This document shows positions 12,495 to 24,915 of a stretch of DNA of 64,000 bases, piece by piece. Made by a program: the position numbers and the translations under genes. Below the pieces are notes generated by a model that was not told where the DNA came from, did not search any database, and worked only from the letters and a program-made list of their open reading frames with translations. How positions within the stretch are numbered: the stretch's first letter is position 1; every line of letters begins with the position of its first letter. The DNA is from Lamellibrachia satsuma (taxonomy: Eukaryota > Annelida > Polychaeta > Sabellida > Siboglinidae): assembly GCA_033239005.1 (NCBI GenBank), contig BSQZ01000079.1, positions 640,501-704,500 on the forward strand, written 5' to 3'.

Positions 12495-12740
12495 GTTCAA
12501 ATGCAAATGCGTTTGAATTTTAAAATATTGCATTTGCATTTAAATGCAGTGTCATTTCCTGATCCGCATTTGTACTTCAATCAAAACATTTGCATTTGAA
12601 TCAGAAACGTTGGCATTTGAATCAGAAACATTTGCATTTGATAAGAGGCATTTGCATTTGATTAAAACCATTTTCATTTGCATAAAAAACATTTGCATTT
12701 GCACTTGATTAAAAGCATTTGCATTTGAATCAAAACATGT
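12495..12740. repeat. cluster of CATTTGCATTTGAATCAAAA-type words
   Basis: About a dozen degenerate copies of CATTTGCATTTG, interleaved with AATCAAAA / GATTAAAA spacers, with an irregular period of roughly 20-24 bp. It lies just left of a fold-back-like body copy. Confidence 0.85.
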
Positions 12741-12890
12741 TATGCCTCTAATAACAATTTATGACTTGGCTGTTGCCTGCCCCAAATGTTTACTTTAGAC
12801 AGATTTGCAGAAGCCATGATTAGCAGTCAACTTATCTCCATACCAATGGACATGCTATTGTCAAGTGATTTTATTTCCCATTGAAAAATA

Positions 12891-13385
12891 TTTGTTTGTA
12901 CAGCTTAGTGTAACAAATGATTAAAGGACTTTAAACATTTTAAGCTGGATGGTATCAAAGTGGAGTTTATATGCATTTCGCTTTGAGCTGACGCTTGTGA
13001 AAGAGTATTAAATGCTTTCATTTGTGCTCAACAATGCAACTCATCCTTTCACTCCCATTCAGATAAAGGCAATCCTGGAAATCCATTTTCTCACCTGCAA
13101 CATTTTTGGAGTTTGTGTATATATTCTTTTATGTGCATTGGCTTTATGTGCATTGTGCATTAACTGGGGTGTGACGTGTATTCATCACAGAAGTTACTGA
13201 CAGGCTTTGTGTGAATGTGCTCACTCTGAATGCTTCAAATTGATTGTACATAATAATTGAAATAGAAAATGACTATTAAGTTTATTTATTTTTCCTTATG
13301 GGGGGCTTTTTTCTGGAGGTTTTTTCTGGGGTGGGGGGCTTTTTTCCAGGTGGGGGTTTTTTTTCCATGGGGGCGTTTTTCTGTA
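12891..13385 (+). mobile_element. dispersed repeat, copy A of the 28.7-kb fold-back-like element body
   Basis: The sequence from TTTGTTTGTACAGCTTAGTG to about 13300 is nearly identical to 29102-29510. It ends in repeated GGGGGGCTTTTTTCC-like words (13300-13375), like the right end of that element. Preceding bases 12860-12890 resemble the arm of the other copy, but no full left arm is present. A 62-codon open frame inside (13012-13200) is not convincing as a gene. Confidence 0.8.
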
Positions 13386-14020
<635 letters not shown>

Positions 14021-14593
14021 ATTATTATTAGGCCAACATTTTTTTAATTGAGCATTTTATCAAATTGATCCGTACCTCTCACTATTGTGACAAAGTATTA
14101 CATACATACTGAAGTTTGCAAAGCATAGTTGCAATAATCATGCAACCTTTATAAAAAAGGACACATCAATACCCTTGTAAGCAACAAAATGTAATCAAAT
14201 GCAACTTTGCATTGTTGAGTTGGAACTCATGTCACATTCACACATCAAAACATAATAAATTACATGGCACATTACACAATATGTTATGTTACGTATATCT
14301 GCACTACAAGAGCACATGTCTTGCTGTATGAACACATGAATTATCGTATGTAGCAATACTTTCTGTCTACAATTTTAGAAAGAGATAGCACCAGATATTT
14401 CACTGCTGTTGTTTGCATTATTTGCCTGTGAGAATTATTTTTAAAACCAACTCGGGGACCAAGCTGTTGTAAGCTTGCAATGAAACTATTTTTGTTAATG
14501 AAAATAAAGGAATTTGCTAAGTGGTCCAATCGAGGGAACTTGTAACAGAACACATTTGGTCACAGGCAAATTTACATTGTTTCGGACCAACAA
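14021..14593. other. no gene seen
   Basis: AT-rich sequence. GTGGTCCAATCGA at 14521 resembles GGTGGTCCAATCGAAG at 17158, on the far side of the transposase relic, and may mark related flanking repeats. Confidence 0.35.
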
Positions 14594-15267
14594 AGACTTT
14601 ATTTTAGGGCTTACATAAATTTAGTGCCAGTGGTCATATATAAATGGAAGAGGATGAAAATAGCACTGACAAATGGTGGACCTCCGGGGGCAAAGACTGG
14701 ATGTCCAATGAGGGGTTTGTTACTTGGCTGTGACATTTCGTAGATTTTGCCAACGAAGGAGGAGACTGTTGTACTCATACTCGATAGCCACGTGACCCAC
14801 ACAAAGAATTTGGCTGCAACTAATATGGCCCAGAAAGCTGGAGTGGTCATGGTCTCACTTCCGCCACACATGACTCACCGATTCCAGTCTTTGGATGGGG
14901 CCTTTTTCGGATTGTTTGGAAATGATGCATTGAGGATGTGGATGAGAGGATGTGGATGAGAGAACATGTAGGCAGATCAGTGACAACATGGCAATTCGCC
15001 AAAATTCTTAATGTAGCATACAGAAAAGCGGCATCCATCCAGAATGCTGTTAGTAGTTTCAGGAAGGTAGGTCTGTGGTCATTGACAATATACGTATTCC
15101 AAGACTCCGACTTCGTTACTGCTATGGTAACTAATGTAATCACGGAAGCTGCACAAGAGCACAACCCTATGCCACCTCTGACCCCAGTAGTTGCAGCTCC
15201 AACACGGACAGCTGTTGCCAAGGAAGCTGTACCAGAGTTATGCCCACAGAAGAAAGAAACTAGCTAA
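14594..15267 (+). pseudogene. pogo/Tigger-like DDE transposase relic
   Basis: Encodes part of a Tc1/mariner-superfamily pogo-type transposase, which cuts and pastes element DNA. Seen across several frames: a KFSASG-like piece near 14620, NEGFVTWL near 14710, TVVLILDSHVTHTKNLA (14765-14815), carrying the second catalytic Asp, and SLPPHMTHRFQSLDGAFFGLF (14858-14920), carrying the third acidic position. These are followed by the family's downstream HVGRSVTTWQFAKIL, IQNAVSSFRKVGLWSL and VFQDSDFVTA. The N-terminal DNA-binding domains and the first catalytic Asp are missing, and stops and frameshifts break the frame. It is a dead copy. The DDE_1 family call is firm; no terminal inverted repeats were identified. 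Confidence 0.85.
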
Positions 15268-15965
15268 GCAAAGCAAAGTCGGACCAGAGATACCTATGCC
15301 TACTAGGCCTACACCCACCCAAGAGCTTCTAAGACCGCTGCAACTCAATCGAGAGCACACAACAGTTCTGATCCAACCAAACCTAGTTGATTGCAGCTCA
15401 TCAAGGACATCGAAGAACTGGTCAACGGTGCACCATTTTGTACGATGTTAAAATCTACCCAGGCATAATGTGACGAGTCATGGATGTGATGAAAGAAACT
15501 GTGGCGGTGCTGTGCGTGTAAATTGTGGGACAGAACAAGTTCCGATGGCCTCTGAAGGATGACACAGCAATATACAATTGCAGTTAACGCTATGCAGGCA
15601 TATTGCGACGAGTGGTGGATGTGATGAAATACTCTATGGTGCCAGTGCATGCAATTGCGAGACAGAACACATTGTGGTTGGCTCTAAAGGATGTCGACCA
15701 TTTCCGGTAGCCTATTCCGGAGCCACTGACAGAAGACTATGAACATTAGGCCCAGTTAACATTTCATATGACTATTGATTAATTTTATGTTTCTAATGAA
15801 CACTGAATCTGAATCTGAAGATCATACTACAGTTGTTGTATGTGGGTGCATCACAGAAGCCAATCACGGCTATTAATGTGACATTTGGGGTGTGCGCAGC
15901 GCATTTGGATGAATATAAAATAAAATATTTTATAAAACATAGTTAAAAGAATAAAAACATGGAGA
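15268..15965. repeat. sequence downstream of the transposase with a 135-bp diverged duplication
   Basis: Two related copies start at 15461 and 15596, sharing AGGCATAATGTGACGAGT / AGGCATATTGCGACGAGT, TGGATGTGATGAAA and GACAGAACA, with many substitutions between them. The rest, including an open stretch at 15191-15451, is unrecognised and may be the degraded end of the DNA transposon. Confidence 0.5.
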
Positions 15966-16900
15966 AGGTTGCTAGCCGTTTAATGCAACCCTCTGCCTCC
16001 CAACTGCAGACAAAAAGGCGTTGGGTGTGGGCAGGTTGATGATGTCATCTGTGAGGGTGTTCCATTCGATGACGGTCTTTACAAAAAATATGAGTGAGCC
16101 TCTATATTGGTCAGTCTTGGAAGGGGGTACTTTGAAGAAGTGGCTGTTGTTGCTTGCTTGTTTTTGTAGAATGTTGTGAGTTTCGTACCCCTCGTAGGTG
16201 GTGGGTCGGATCGTACGTCTATTCCTATTGGCTGCTGTGAGGAAGGCGTTTGCAGGTAGGGGTGGGACCAGGCCTTTTGCTATCTTGTACAGCATTGTCA
16301 GCCTAAGTTGAGTCGTTTTCCAAGGAAGTCAAGCATCCTGCCAGTGCATCCAGACTCCTGAGATATGTAGTCTCTGGTGATGAAGCGTGCAGCCTGACGT
16401 TGAATGCGTTCAAGCTTTTCCATGTCTTGTTTGAGGTAGGGATCCCACACTACCGCCCCATATTCCAGGGTGGATCTAACGAGAGCGATGTACGCAAGGC
16501 GTCGACACTCCTGATGGCAGTTCCGAAGATTCCCGCGTAGGAAGCCCAGCGTTGATCCAGCTTTCTTGTCCAGGCCGGTGATGAATATTGACCACTTCAG
16601 GTCGGCAAATATCTGGATGCCGATGTAAGAGTTTTGCTCTACATGTTTGAGAATGGTGTCTATAGTAGAAGTGTGATCTGGGTTTGGTGGAGAGGATGTA
16701 GCACTTCTGCGCGTTGAAGCGCATCCCCCACCGGGCTGCCCATTCCTCGAGGTTCTTGAGGTCGGACTGCAGGGTGAGGTGATCTTGAAAGGAGCGGACT
16801 TCCCGATAGAACAGGCAGTCATCCGCGAAGAGTCGTACTGTGGACGTTTCGGTGTCCGGCAGATCATTGATGAGGCACAGTAAGTAATGGGCCCAACACT
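15966..16900 (-). pseudogene. LINE reverse transcriptase 3' half (CR1/jockey-like), broken
   Basis: Reading the minus strand from 16900: LGPLL, a frameshift, INDLPDTETSTVRLFADDC (catalytic FADD near 16830), EEWAARWGMRFNAQKCYILS, another frame change, YIGIQIFADLKW, STLGFLRGNLRNCHQECRRL, ALVRSTLEYGAVVWDPYL, LERIQRQAARFITRDY, then after another break LTMLYKIAKGLVPPLP and VIEWNTLTDDIINLPTPNAF, ending VGRQRVALNG and a stop near 15972. This is the RT palm, thumb and C-terminal domain of a non-LTR element, truncated at its 5' end in RT motif B (VLGPLL). It is a different lineage from 6421-7936 (WDPY and SNNSHFF versus WRPY and TRGHEV). Confidence 0.9.
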
Positions 16901-17364
16901 ATATTTTACTCACGTATTAATTCAAAGTTTGGTCCACATAATTTGTTTGTTTGTCCAGTCGAAGAAGACATGTGACATTATGTAGGGTGGATGGAACTAC
17001 AAAGATTATGAACACTGGTATTTATTAGTATATTGTATTTAATTAATGATAACTATTATTGTTATAATGAACTATATATGTTACTTGTGTATCAATTCAT
17101 AATTATGCTTAGTCCTATATATAATCATTTTACTTGTCGTCCAATCGAAGACATTGGGTGGTCCAATCGAAGAAACCATGGCTACGATTGGATCGTTTTG
17201 TAATTTTTTTTATTAATTTTTTTCCAAAATTCATCAATGATTTTCTTGTGATTAATAGCTTGTTGTTGAAAATAAAATATAAACTCTATATTAATGTATT
17301 GTTTACATGAATTCCATTTGTTTTCGTGTCTATATTCAAGTTTATCGTTAGCGGGTCCCAATCC
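16901..17364. other. spacer between two LINE relics
   Basis: AT-rich. CCAATCGAAGA words recur at about 16958, 17141 and 17164. No gene. Confidence 0.4.
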
Positions 17365-17838
17365 CGGCAACTCTCCCCTAATTCTGTGTTCAGGCGTGGA
17401 GCCCGTACATGGCGAGACATCGACAGTTTAGAGAAAGTGCAACGCAGAGCCAATAATCTGGCAATCAGCTTAGCGAAGCTCACGTATGAACAGATACTCA
17501 GACACATGAGACTACACTCGTTGTACTGCCGGAGGCAAAGAGGTGACCTAATCGAAACTTTCAAAATACTAAATGGATTGGAAAACGTGGAGGCTGGTAA
17601 CGTCTTCGAAAGGGGACAGCCTGTACGTATCAGAGGGCATACAATGAATATTTTCAAACCGAGAACCAGACTGTTAACTAGGCAGATTATTTTCGATCAG
17701 AGTGATCGATCAGTGCCAAGTGGAATGGACTCCCGCAAACTGTGGTGGATGCAAAGACAGTCCTTCAGTTTAAATCCAGACTAGATCAGCACTGGAATAG
17801 CCTGGGATATGGGTACCAACAAAGGCCGATTGCCTAAG
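17365..17838 (+). pseudogene. LINE RT C-terminal fragment (third lineage)
   Basis: Seen: IDSLEKVQRRANNLAISLAK (about 17420-17480), YEQILRHMRLHSLYCRRQRG, DLIETFKILNGLENV, VRIRGHTMNIFKPRTRLL, then a frameshift near 17700 into the WNGLPQTVVDAKTVLQFKSR-like end and LDQHWNSLGYGY, finishing near 17838. This is the C-terminal, post-thumb part of a non-LTR reverse transcriptase; the polymerase core is absent. It sits 0.5 kb from the opposite-strand LINE but has a distinct sequence, so it is a separate insertion. Confidence 0.9.
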
Positions 17839-18499
17839 ATATCCCATTAACATGTAAGCGTAAGTGCGTCTCGTCAACATGGGCACGGACCACAGTCAGA
17901 ATCCATCCGCCATTACAACGATAAAGAATCCCCGTGAAAAAAATTATTTTACAGTTCGGGTGTATTAGTGAGAGCAGAAATGTGATGTTTTTGTGCACAG
18001 CAGCATATAAGCTTTGAAATGATACCATTTGTCAGTTGGTATACCTGTTGTTTAAGGACACAGTGGCCATCAGGCAAGATGTACTCATATTTTGGAAACC
18101 GGTGAATTTCATTGCAGAAATGCAGGGGTGTCATGCGTTGAAGCAATTTGTACGAAAAGGAAGTTTGTAATTTTCACGAATTTCACACACCAGGTGTCTT
18201 AGTTAGTCTGTCATTTGCTGTGAATAAAAAATTGTAGGATGAATTTTCAATGTAGGCGCAAGAACGTTATAATGGTCGTCTATGGGAAAAGTTACTGTGG
18301 TCCGTGCCCAATATAGAACCATTTTCTCGTGGTTGTCTGCTCGGCCGACTCCGGTGCGCAGGCGCATGAGTGACCCAGCAGATCCACGGTTGGTAAGCCC
18401 CTGTTGGTAGGGATTTTTGCTGGTAGTAATCCCATTTTGACGACTGCTGATGTTTCTTGCAGTCGTATTTCCCATGTTTTCAGTTCGATGTTATTAGGC
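17839..18499. other. LINE 3' tail, then unassigned sequence
   Basis: The first about 130 bases continue from the LINE end. The rest shows no recognised gene. CpG-containing sequence starts near 18330. Confidence 0.4.
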
Positions 18500-19080
18500 G
18501 ACGAACACGATTAATTAATAATGTGGGGCTTTATAAATGTGCGTGTCATGAGTATGCACCAGATGGCACCAGGTGCATGCCGCACACCAAACTCCCCACC
18601 AGTGGCGCCACTTAGTGAATGTAATGTAAGTCACTCACAATTTCACTACTGCAACTTAGATTCTGCGTGCATATTCTGCACATCGTCATTTGATTTGGTA
18701 AGCTCCAATTTTTCAAGATACCTTTCAATGTCAGTTGCATGCAATTGTGGATAGTGTTTGAGCATGTGTATAGGAACAAAATAACGTTCTGTTTTGCTCG
18801 AAACTACGTTACGTATACTCAAATGCACAGTTGCAGTAACGTAGCAAGTCGTAAACATCAATCGCGTTGTCCAGCAAACATACCACTGGGCACTGTCCAC
18901 TTTTAATGTATAACCAAGTTGTGGCAGTTGTGATATGCAGAGTGGCGCCACTGTCGGGGAATTTGACCGCACACATGTAGCAACACCAGGTGGAAGCACC
19001 AGTGCCCCAAAGACGCAGGACCACTTACTGCTGGCGTGCTCGGCTGCTGGTTACCCATCACGAAGTCAGAAATCTAGCAG
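18500..19080 (+). promoter_or_regulatory. candidate promoter / non-coding first exon
   Basis: More GC/CpG-rich than its surroundings. Features are TTTATAAAT at 18530, two perfect palindromes AGTGGCGCCACT (18601-18612 and 18941-18952) and a consensus 5' splice site AGCAG|GTAAGT at 19081. This could be a transcription start with a 5' UTR exon for a plus-strand gene, but no downstream exon could be tied to it. It may equally be a small inverted-repeat element. Confidence 0.25.
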
Positions 19081-20174
19081 GTAAGTTATATTTGATTAAC
19101 TGTTAGAGTTTCCCTTTTGACCTAGATACTTGTGTATATAGCTAGTGTTTGCCACAACTCATATGGGGTGGAAAATTCTGGTAAATTCAGGGAGCAATTG
19201 AACAAAATACCCTGGTCCTTGATCTTTTACTTATTGGTTTAAAAAAACAAAAAGAAAAAGAAACAAGGTAGATATGGCATATGAAACAGAAACCCAGTAT
19301 TTTGCACTATTATGATTTTCTTCTTCACCCATACATCTTCATTTATATAAATGCTACACAAATACCTGTACTTGTTTGCTGAGGAAAATCCTCCTTGAAT
19401 GTTTACATTGTATATCTGATTTTGCATAGCAAGTCTAACACACGAGAGCCAGCCACAGGTATGCCAAATACGATAGTCAGTTACCAAATCTGTCCATCAT
19501 TGTTATCAGCAATAAACCACAAATAACATGGTCAGCCATTCTGCACCACAGGAAGTGCAGAGCTGTATTGCACCATGAATGTTGTGGTTGAGTGGAGGGT
19601 GACTGGCGCCAGACTGGGTGATGGAGATGGCTAGAGAAAAGACAAATAAACAGCCAGTCATGTCATTATCACCAGATGCAGTCTGCCACAGGGTCCCCCT
19701 GTGAGTTTGGTATCAGACACACTGATAGCTGCCACATGCTTCCTACATGGGTCCTTGTAGGGCTTTAGCCCATGTTTATTTTAGAAAGTTGTCATTATTA
19801 GTTCACTGGATATTGTCCAAATCAAGATTGTTAGTATATATGGGTGGAGGGATTGGGATGTGGTAAAAACATTAGCAGCGGGGAATAGATAAGGAGTTTG
19901 TGATGGGGATTGAGGGGAATGAATGTGGAAGCAGATATTGGCTTTGTTATTGGGGAACTTCAGTAAAGTCTGCAGAAAACGTGCTCTAAATCAATGACAC
20001 AGTGTTTTCTTATACCCTAAATTACACCATAAAAAGAAAACAAACCTAAGGAGATTATTATATTAATTAATACTTCATTTATAAAAAGGAAAGTAATTAC
20101 AATTGATGGCATGAAAGACTTAGACCATTTAAATTGTATGACATTGTAGACTTATGCATCAAAACATCACAAAA
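19081..20174. other. no gene seen
   Basis: AT-rich unique sequence. Confidence 0.4.
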
Positions 20175-20805
20175 AAGTCCCCCCCCAGATACAATCCCCC
20201 AGGACAAAAGCCCCCCTGGAAATAATCCCCCACACAAATGGCAACTAGGGCAAAATCCCATGCAGTATAAATAGTAACCTAATTTATTTGCCCTTATCAA
20301 TATTTAGTTACATATCTTTATGATTGTGTGGTAATATCATGACACTCCCACTGAATACAGTTCTGTTTGTGTGTAAATGTACGTTTTACATTTGTGTAGC
20401 TCAGCTGTATATACCCCTCTGTAGACAAAACAGTAGCCTTGCTTTTACTGCTATGGCTTCTGAAGCCACCTAGACAGACAGTGTGGAACCAGGAGAGTAA
20501 CTTGGTTATAGTGAATAGTGCTGATATTGGGTACAGGTACATGAACTGTTTATTGGCTTTTCGTTTCCTAATCTTAACAGTGGTCCAGTCAAGAATTATT
20601 CTTTTTACACAAGGCAATATAATATTGAACAATATTTGTTTAGTTATATATAGCATTTTACAAACATAATAAGAAATAAGTAGGGGCCTATATCAATGTG
20701 TGTAAGGGTGATGATTTGTATGGGAGGGATTTTGTCCTAGTTGCCATTTAGGTGGTGGGGATTATGTCTGGGAGGAGCTTTTGTCTGGGGGGATTTTGTC
20801 CTACA
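20175..20805. mobile_element. fold-back-like inverted-repeat element, about 630 bp
   Basis: The left arm (20175-20262) and right arm (20718-20805) are reverse complements of each other over about 88 bp, with mismatches. Shared blocks are AATGGCAACTAGG and GGACAAAATCCC. Each arm is built from words such as GGGGGATTTTGTCC and GGGGGCTTTTGTCC. The 455-bp interior carries no recognisable transposase. This layout fits a non-autonomous fold-back or MITE-type DNA element. No target-site duplication was confirmed. Confidence 0.7.
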
Positions 20806-20954
20806 CTCACAACATGGGTACACGTGAATACAATTGACTAAGTGCCAGTTAGAATTCCTGTAATTTCTACAAAACATTAATATTTACATGGGAAGTCATT
20901 ACTCTTATTAATGCTAGTGGATATTGAATAATTCCTTGTTAACGAATTTATAGT

Positions 20955-21085
20955 ACAGTGCAGTAGTCTGCCCACTGTCCAACTGGACAGTACACCTGTC
21001 TATCCACTCTGTCCAACTGGACAATACAGCTGTCTGTCCACTCTGTCGAACTGGACAGTACAGTAGTCTGTCCACTGTTCAACTT
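20955..21085. repeat. about 38-bp tandem repeat, 3 copies
   Basis: Units contain CTGTCCAACTGGACAGTACA; CTGTCCAACTGGACAG is itself an imperfect palindrome. Confidence 0.85.
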
Positions 21086-21420
21086 CCCCATCAATTACCA
21101 TAAACTAGGATTGGAGTAGAAGGATTTGTTCAGTATTTCACCAGAGAGTATATCACTTTATTCTGTAGATACACATATTATTCAGATGTATATGATATGT
21201 AAAGTGTAGAAAAATAACACCTCATGTTAAATAAGTAAACTACTAAGTACTTTTCTTTCGCAGGTTCGGGTAAGTAATATATAAAAGCAAAGGTAAACCA
21301 TAAATAATTAACAAATATGTGTAAATGAACAGTTACTGAACAAGTCACATGATTTCAATCAGTCTTCAAATATGAAAAATATGAAATCTTCAAATAATTA
21401 TTTAGATAATACTTTTATGG
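21086..21420. other. no gene seen
   Basis: AT-rich unique sequence. Confidence 0.4.
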
Positions 21421-22100
21421 TAACAATCTGGAGCTCAACGTAAACAAAACAAAAGAAATGATCGTGGATTTTAGAAGAAAGAAATCTCCCCTCTTTTGAT
21501 CGACGGCAAAACAGTTGAAATTGTCCAACACGTTAAGTTTCTTGGCTCTATGATCTCAAGCGACCTTAAATGGGAGCTAAATGTTGATGCCATTGTTAAA
21601 ATGGCCCAGCAATGCCTGTACTTCCTAAGAAGGTTGAGATCATTTGGTTTGACTACTAAGATCACGCTAAACGTTTACAAAGCTGTGATTGAGAGTGTTC
21701 TCACCTTTTCAATCACAGTGTTCACAATCAGGGAAAAGCTCAGGTTGAATAGAGTTGTAAATATTGCTTCCAAAATAATCAGCAGATCCCTTCCCAGTCT
21801 CGAATCATTGTATCAGCAGCGCCTGTTAAGAAGAACCGGTCTCATCTCTCAGGACCCATCCCATCCTGCCCATGATTTATTCGAGCCCCTTCCATCTAGT
21901 CGCTGGTTCAGGTCCATCAAAACTAGGACCAGCAGGTTCAGCAACAGTTTTTATCCCGTAGCCGTCCAAGCCCTATCAAAACAGACGCGAACATTTTTTC
22001 TAATCTTCAGTACACACAAATACCACATTCCGACTTGTCTTTCACTGAGTATACCTAATTTATTTATTTATATATTTTATACCCAAGTTGGTCCTAAATC
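21421..22100 (+). pseudogene. L2-clade-like LINE RT C-terminal fragment
   Basis: Seen: LELNVNKTKEMIVDFRRK (about 21430-21483), a one-base frameshift near 21490, VQHVKFLGSMISSDLKW, AQQCLYFLRRLRSFGL, a thumb region ending with SIESVLTFSITVF-like VIESVLTFSITVF, and the characteristic DPSHPAHDLFEPLPSSRWFR and TRTSRFSNSFYPVAV. Known: this DPSHP.H.LF..LPS.RR.RS..TRT tail is typical of L2-type LINEs. The frame is otherwise open, so it is younger or better kept than the 15-18 kb relics. The 5' part, including the catalytic motifs, is absent. Confidence 0.88.
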
Positions 22101-22454
22101 ATAATTATCTTTCCTTGACAGTGATAATTATGTCTTTCGCTTTATATTGGACTTATTTATGTGATATAATAGGAATCACGAAGTGAGATTGTTAAGTGCC
22201 AAAAGAGTTAAGGTCAAGATTTTATTCTTAAGAGTACTGTGCATGATGTTAGGTAGTTTATTTCATACCATTTGCTGCATGTGAGTATATTGTGAGTATA
22301 TATGTTATCTAATAAAAGTTACCACCTAATTTGTTATAAAAAATCATTAAGAGGCTAAAATATAGTTGTAAATAATGTAGGCATCAAAATTAAATACTAG
22401 GTTTATTTACAAAGGGTTTATGCATTTAATACAATTACAAGTTAATATCACTTC

Positions 22455-22455
<1 letters not shown>
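22101..22455. other. LINE tail and unassigned AT-rich DNA
   Basis: No gene seen. Confidence 0.4.

Positions 22456-22550
<95 letters not shown>
22456..22550. repeat. (TA)n microsatellite
   Basis: About 90 bases of TA repeat. Confidence 0.98.
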
Positions 22551-22552
<2 letters not shown>

Positions 22553-23770
22553 GGATAACAAATGTTATGGAATGTGTTGAATGTCAGTATAACAATTATA
22601 TGCGTGCGTGCTTGCATACAAGCATGCGTGCCACTGTTAAAAATACCAGATTTCCAAAAATCATAACAATAGCTTACTGATATGATTATGTTTCTGTACA
22701 TTATTTCGTTTCTAAAATTTACGTTGCTTACATTGCATTACAACGTTATGATGTAGATGTACCTAAAGTATCCATGAGACTGCATGTGCACTTGCAACAC
22801 CAGGATTATGGTGGCTTACCAACAGTGGAGTTGTCAGTGTGCGCGACAATCTTCGTAGGAAGTTGTGTAGCGTCCAACCCTGGGAAACAACTGTTATTAC
22901 AACAGGACTGTCGCAAACCTTTTAAGCTTATCTTTTCTATGTTTTATCTTTAAAGAAGTTTTTTTTCAACTAATGCATGGCTTTACCGTACCCGTACATC
23001 CGACAACACACCGTCATGGTAGGCAGTTGAACCAGGATGCTATAAAGCTTAATAACTACTACTACTGTCTATGGGTACTCATTCCAGTTCAACTGTATTT
23101 TCAAATTTACACTCTAAATTGGCAAGATAGGGATATAGTCATTTGGACATTTAAGTAAACATCCCTAAATGTCTTGTTATTTACGGTGAAGACACCTCTA
23201 CACATTCCAATGCTGGCTGACTTCAGCTCTCTGTATGTTTTAGGTGGATGTTTGTACATTCCAGGTTTGACATAATGAATGCTTTGTTTGACTAGACCCT
23301 TGCCTAACCTTGTGCAGATAGACATATAATTAACATTCTGTTTATTATATTATAGCAATTATCTAGTAATTATTGGCAATAAATGTACAATTTGCTTTGA
23401 AGTTTTCATACAGCTGGATCGCATCTATAATTGGCTAAGGCTTTATTGACCAATTATGCATTGGTATGCATGAATGCTCTATGTTGACTACATGTTCAAT
23501 GTACACACACTCTATGGTATGTATGTCTATACGCAGACACACACCACTTCATCAATATCATATGTACACTAAATTATCTTTATGCAATTATTTATTCTTT
23601 AATTTTTGCTATGATAGTATCTGTTTTGTGTGTGTTTGATAACAGTACATTTCAAAAACATATTTTGTTTTTATTTAGGATTGCCTTGGAATGTCTGTAA
23701 TGTAAATGAACTTGTGATTAACAAAGAGCTACTGTACAGTACAAGGAGCATGCATAAGTACACAAGCACG
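22551..23770. other. no gene seen
   Basis: Unique AT-rich sequence with a few short open frames lacking support. Confidence 0.4.
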
Positions 23771-23902
23771 GTTGGCGGAGCAGCACAATTAGGCAAAAGT
23801 AGATTTTGTTGCACCTGTAGAAAGCATTCATGCATTGTTGGTCGAGCAGAACATTTAGGCAAAAGTAGATTTTTTTGCATCTGTAGAAAGCATTCATATA
23901 TC
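23771..23902. repeat. 66-bp direct duplication
   Basis: Two copies (23771-23836 and 23837-23902) share TTAGGCAAAAGTAGATTTT and TGTAGAAAGCATTCAT. An open frame spans both (GKSRFCCTCRKHS / GKSRFFCICRKHS), but no exon signals were identified. Confidence 0.9.
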
Positions 23903-24712
23903 ACAATTAAGTGTTGTGTGTGTGGAGTTAAGTTGGCCATTACAATTTATATTTCTTTCTTATGGTTTCATGTGCCATTAATGGCAGTCACTTTAAATAG
24001 TACTTGGCAGTTTGTATTAGGCCTACATATGAGGACATCTTTTGGAAAAGGATCAAAGTAATCATTGTGTTGTCATCAGGACTGGACATTTGGACAGAAA
24101 CACTTGACTCTAGTTAGGTTTGGTGATAAGGTTTGTGAACATGTTGAATCCATTTCTGACTACCTGGGAGTCTTTCAGTGCCTTGTATATTGCACTGGTC
24201 AGAAGGGATTGCATGACCAAGCAAGGCATCTGTTTGTTATCAAAGGGTAAGTGTCCCCCCCAGCCATCAGTGTTTACTGGGCATAATTGGATTTCTTCCA
24301 GAAATAGTGTTTGGTTTGGGACAAATTAGATTGGTGTGTTTTGTGACAAGAAACTGGATATGAGGAGATAGGCTACAGGAGTAGATGGCTGACAGCAGGG
24401 GTAATGAAAGCTGCTAGGGAGAAGAGAAAATGAGCCTTAGAAGATTTGTTATTTGTGTTGCCATGACAACAGATAAGTACAAGCCAAGTAAGTGGTTCTC
24501 CAAGTAAGTTAGGATATCAGCTGGTTATTAGGGGTGTGTTGGATCAGTCAGTTTTAAAGTTATTTCAATATTGTTAGTAATATGTTAGAAATAAAATGGC
24601 TTTATAAAAGCAAGTCAAACTAGGGACTATACTTATTTTATATTGTACTTTATATAATGTGCATAAATATAACTTACATAAATGATTATATGTGCATGCA
24701 TGTGGGGTCTTA
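23903..24712. other. no gene seen
   Basis: Unique sequence. Confidence 0.4.
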
Positions 24713-24915
24713 GGGCTCTCAAGACCCCCCTAGACCATGGAGCTCTCAAGACCCCCCTAGACCATGGAGCTCTCAAGACCCCCTAGACCATGGAGCTCTC
24801 AAGACCCCCTAGACCATGGAGCTCTCAAGACCCCCCTAGACCATGGAGCTCTCAAGACCCCCCTAGACCATGGAGCTCTCAAGACCCCCGTAGACCATGG
24901 AGCTCTCAAGACCCC
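24713..24915. repeat. 26/27-bp minisatellite, about 8 copies
   Basis: The unit is AGCTCTCAAGACCCCC plus CTAGACCATGG, with one-base length variation in the C-run. Confidence 0.95.
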
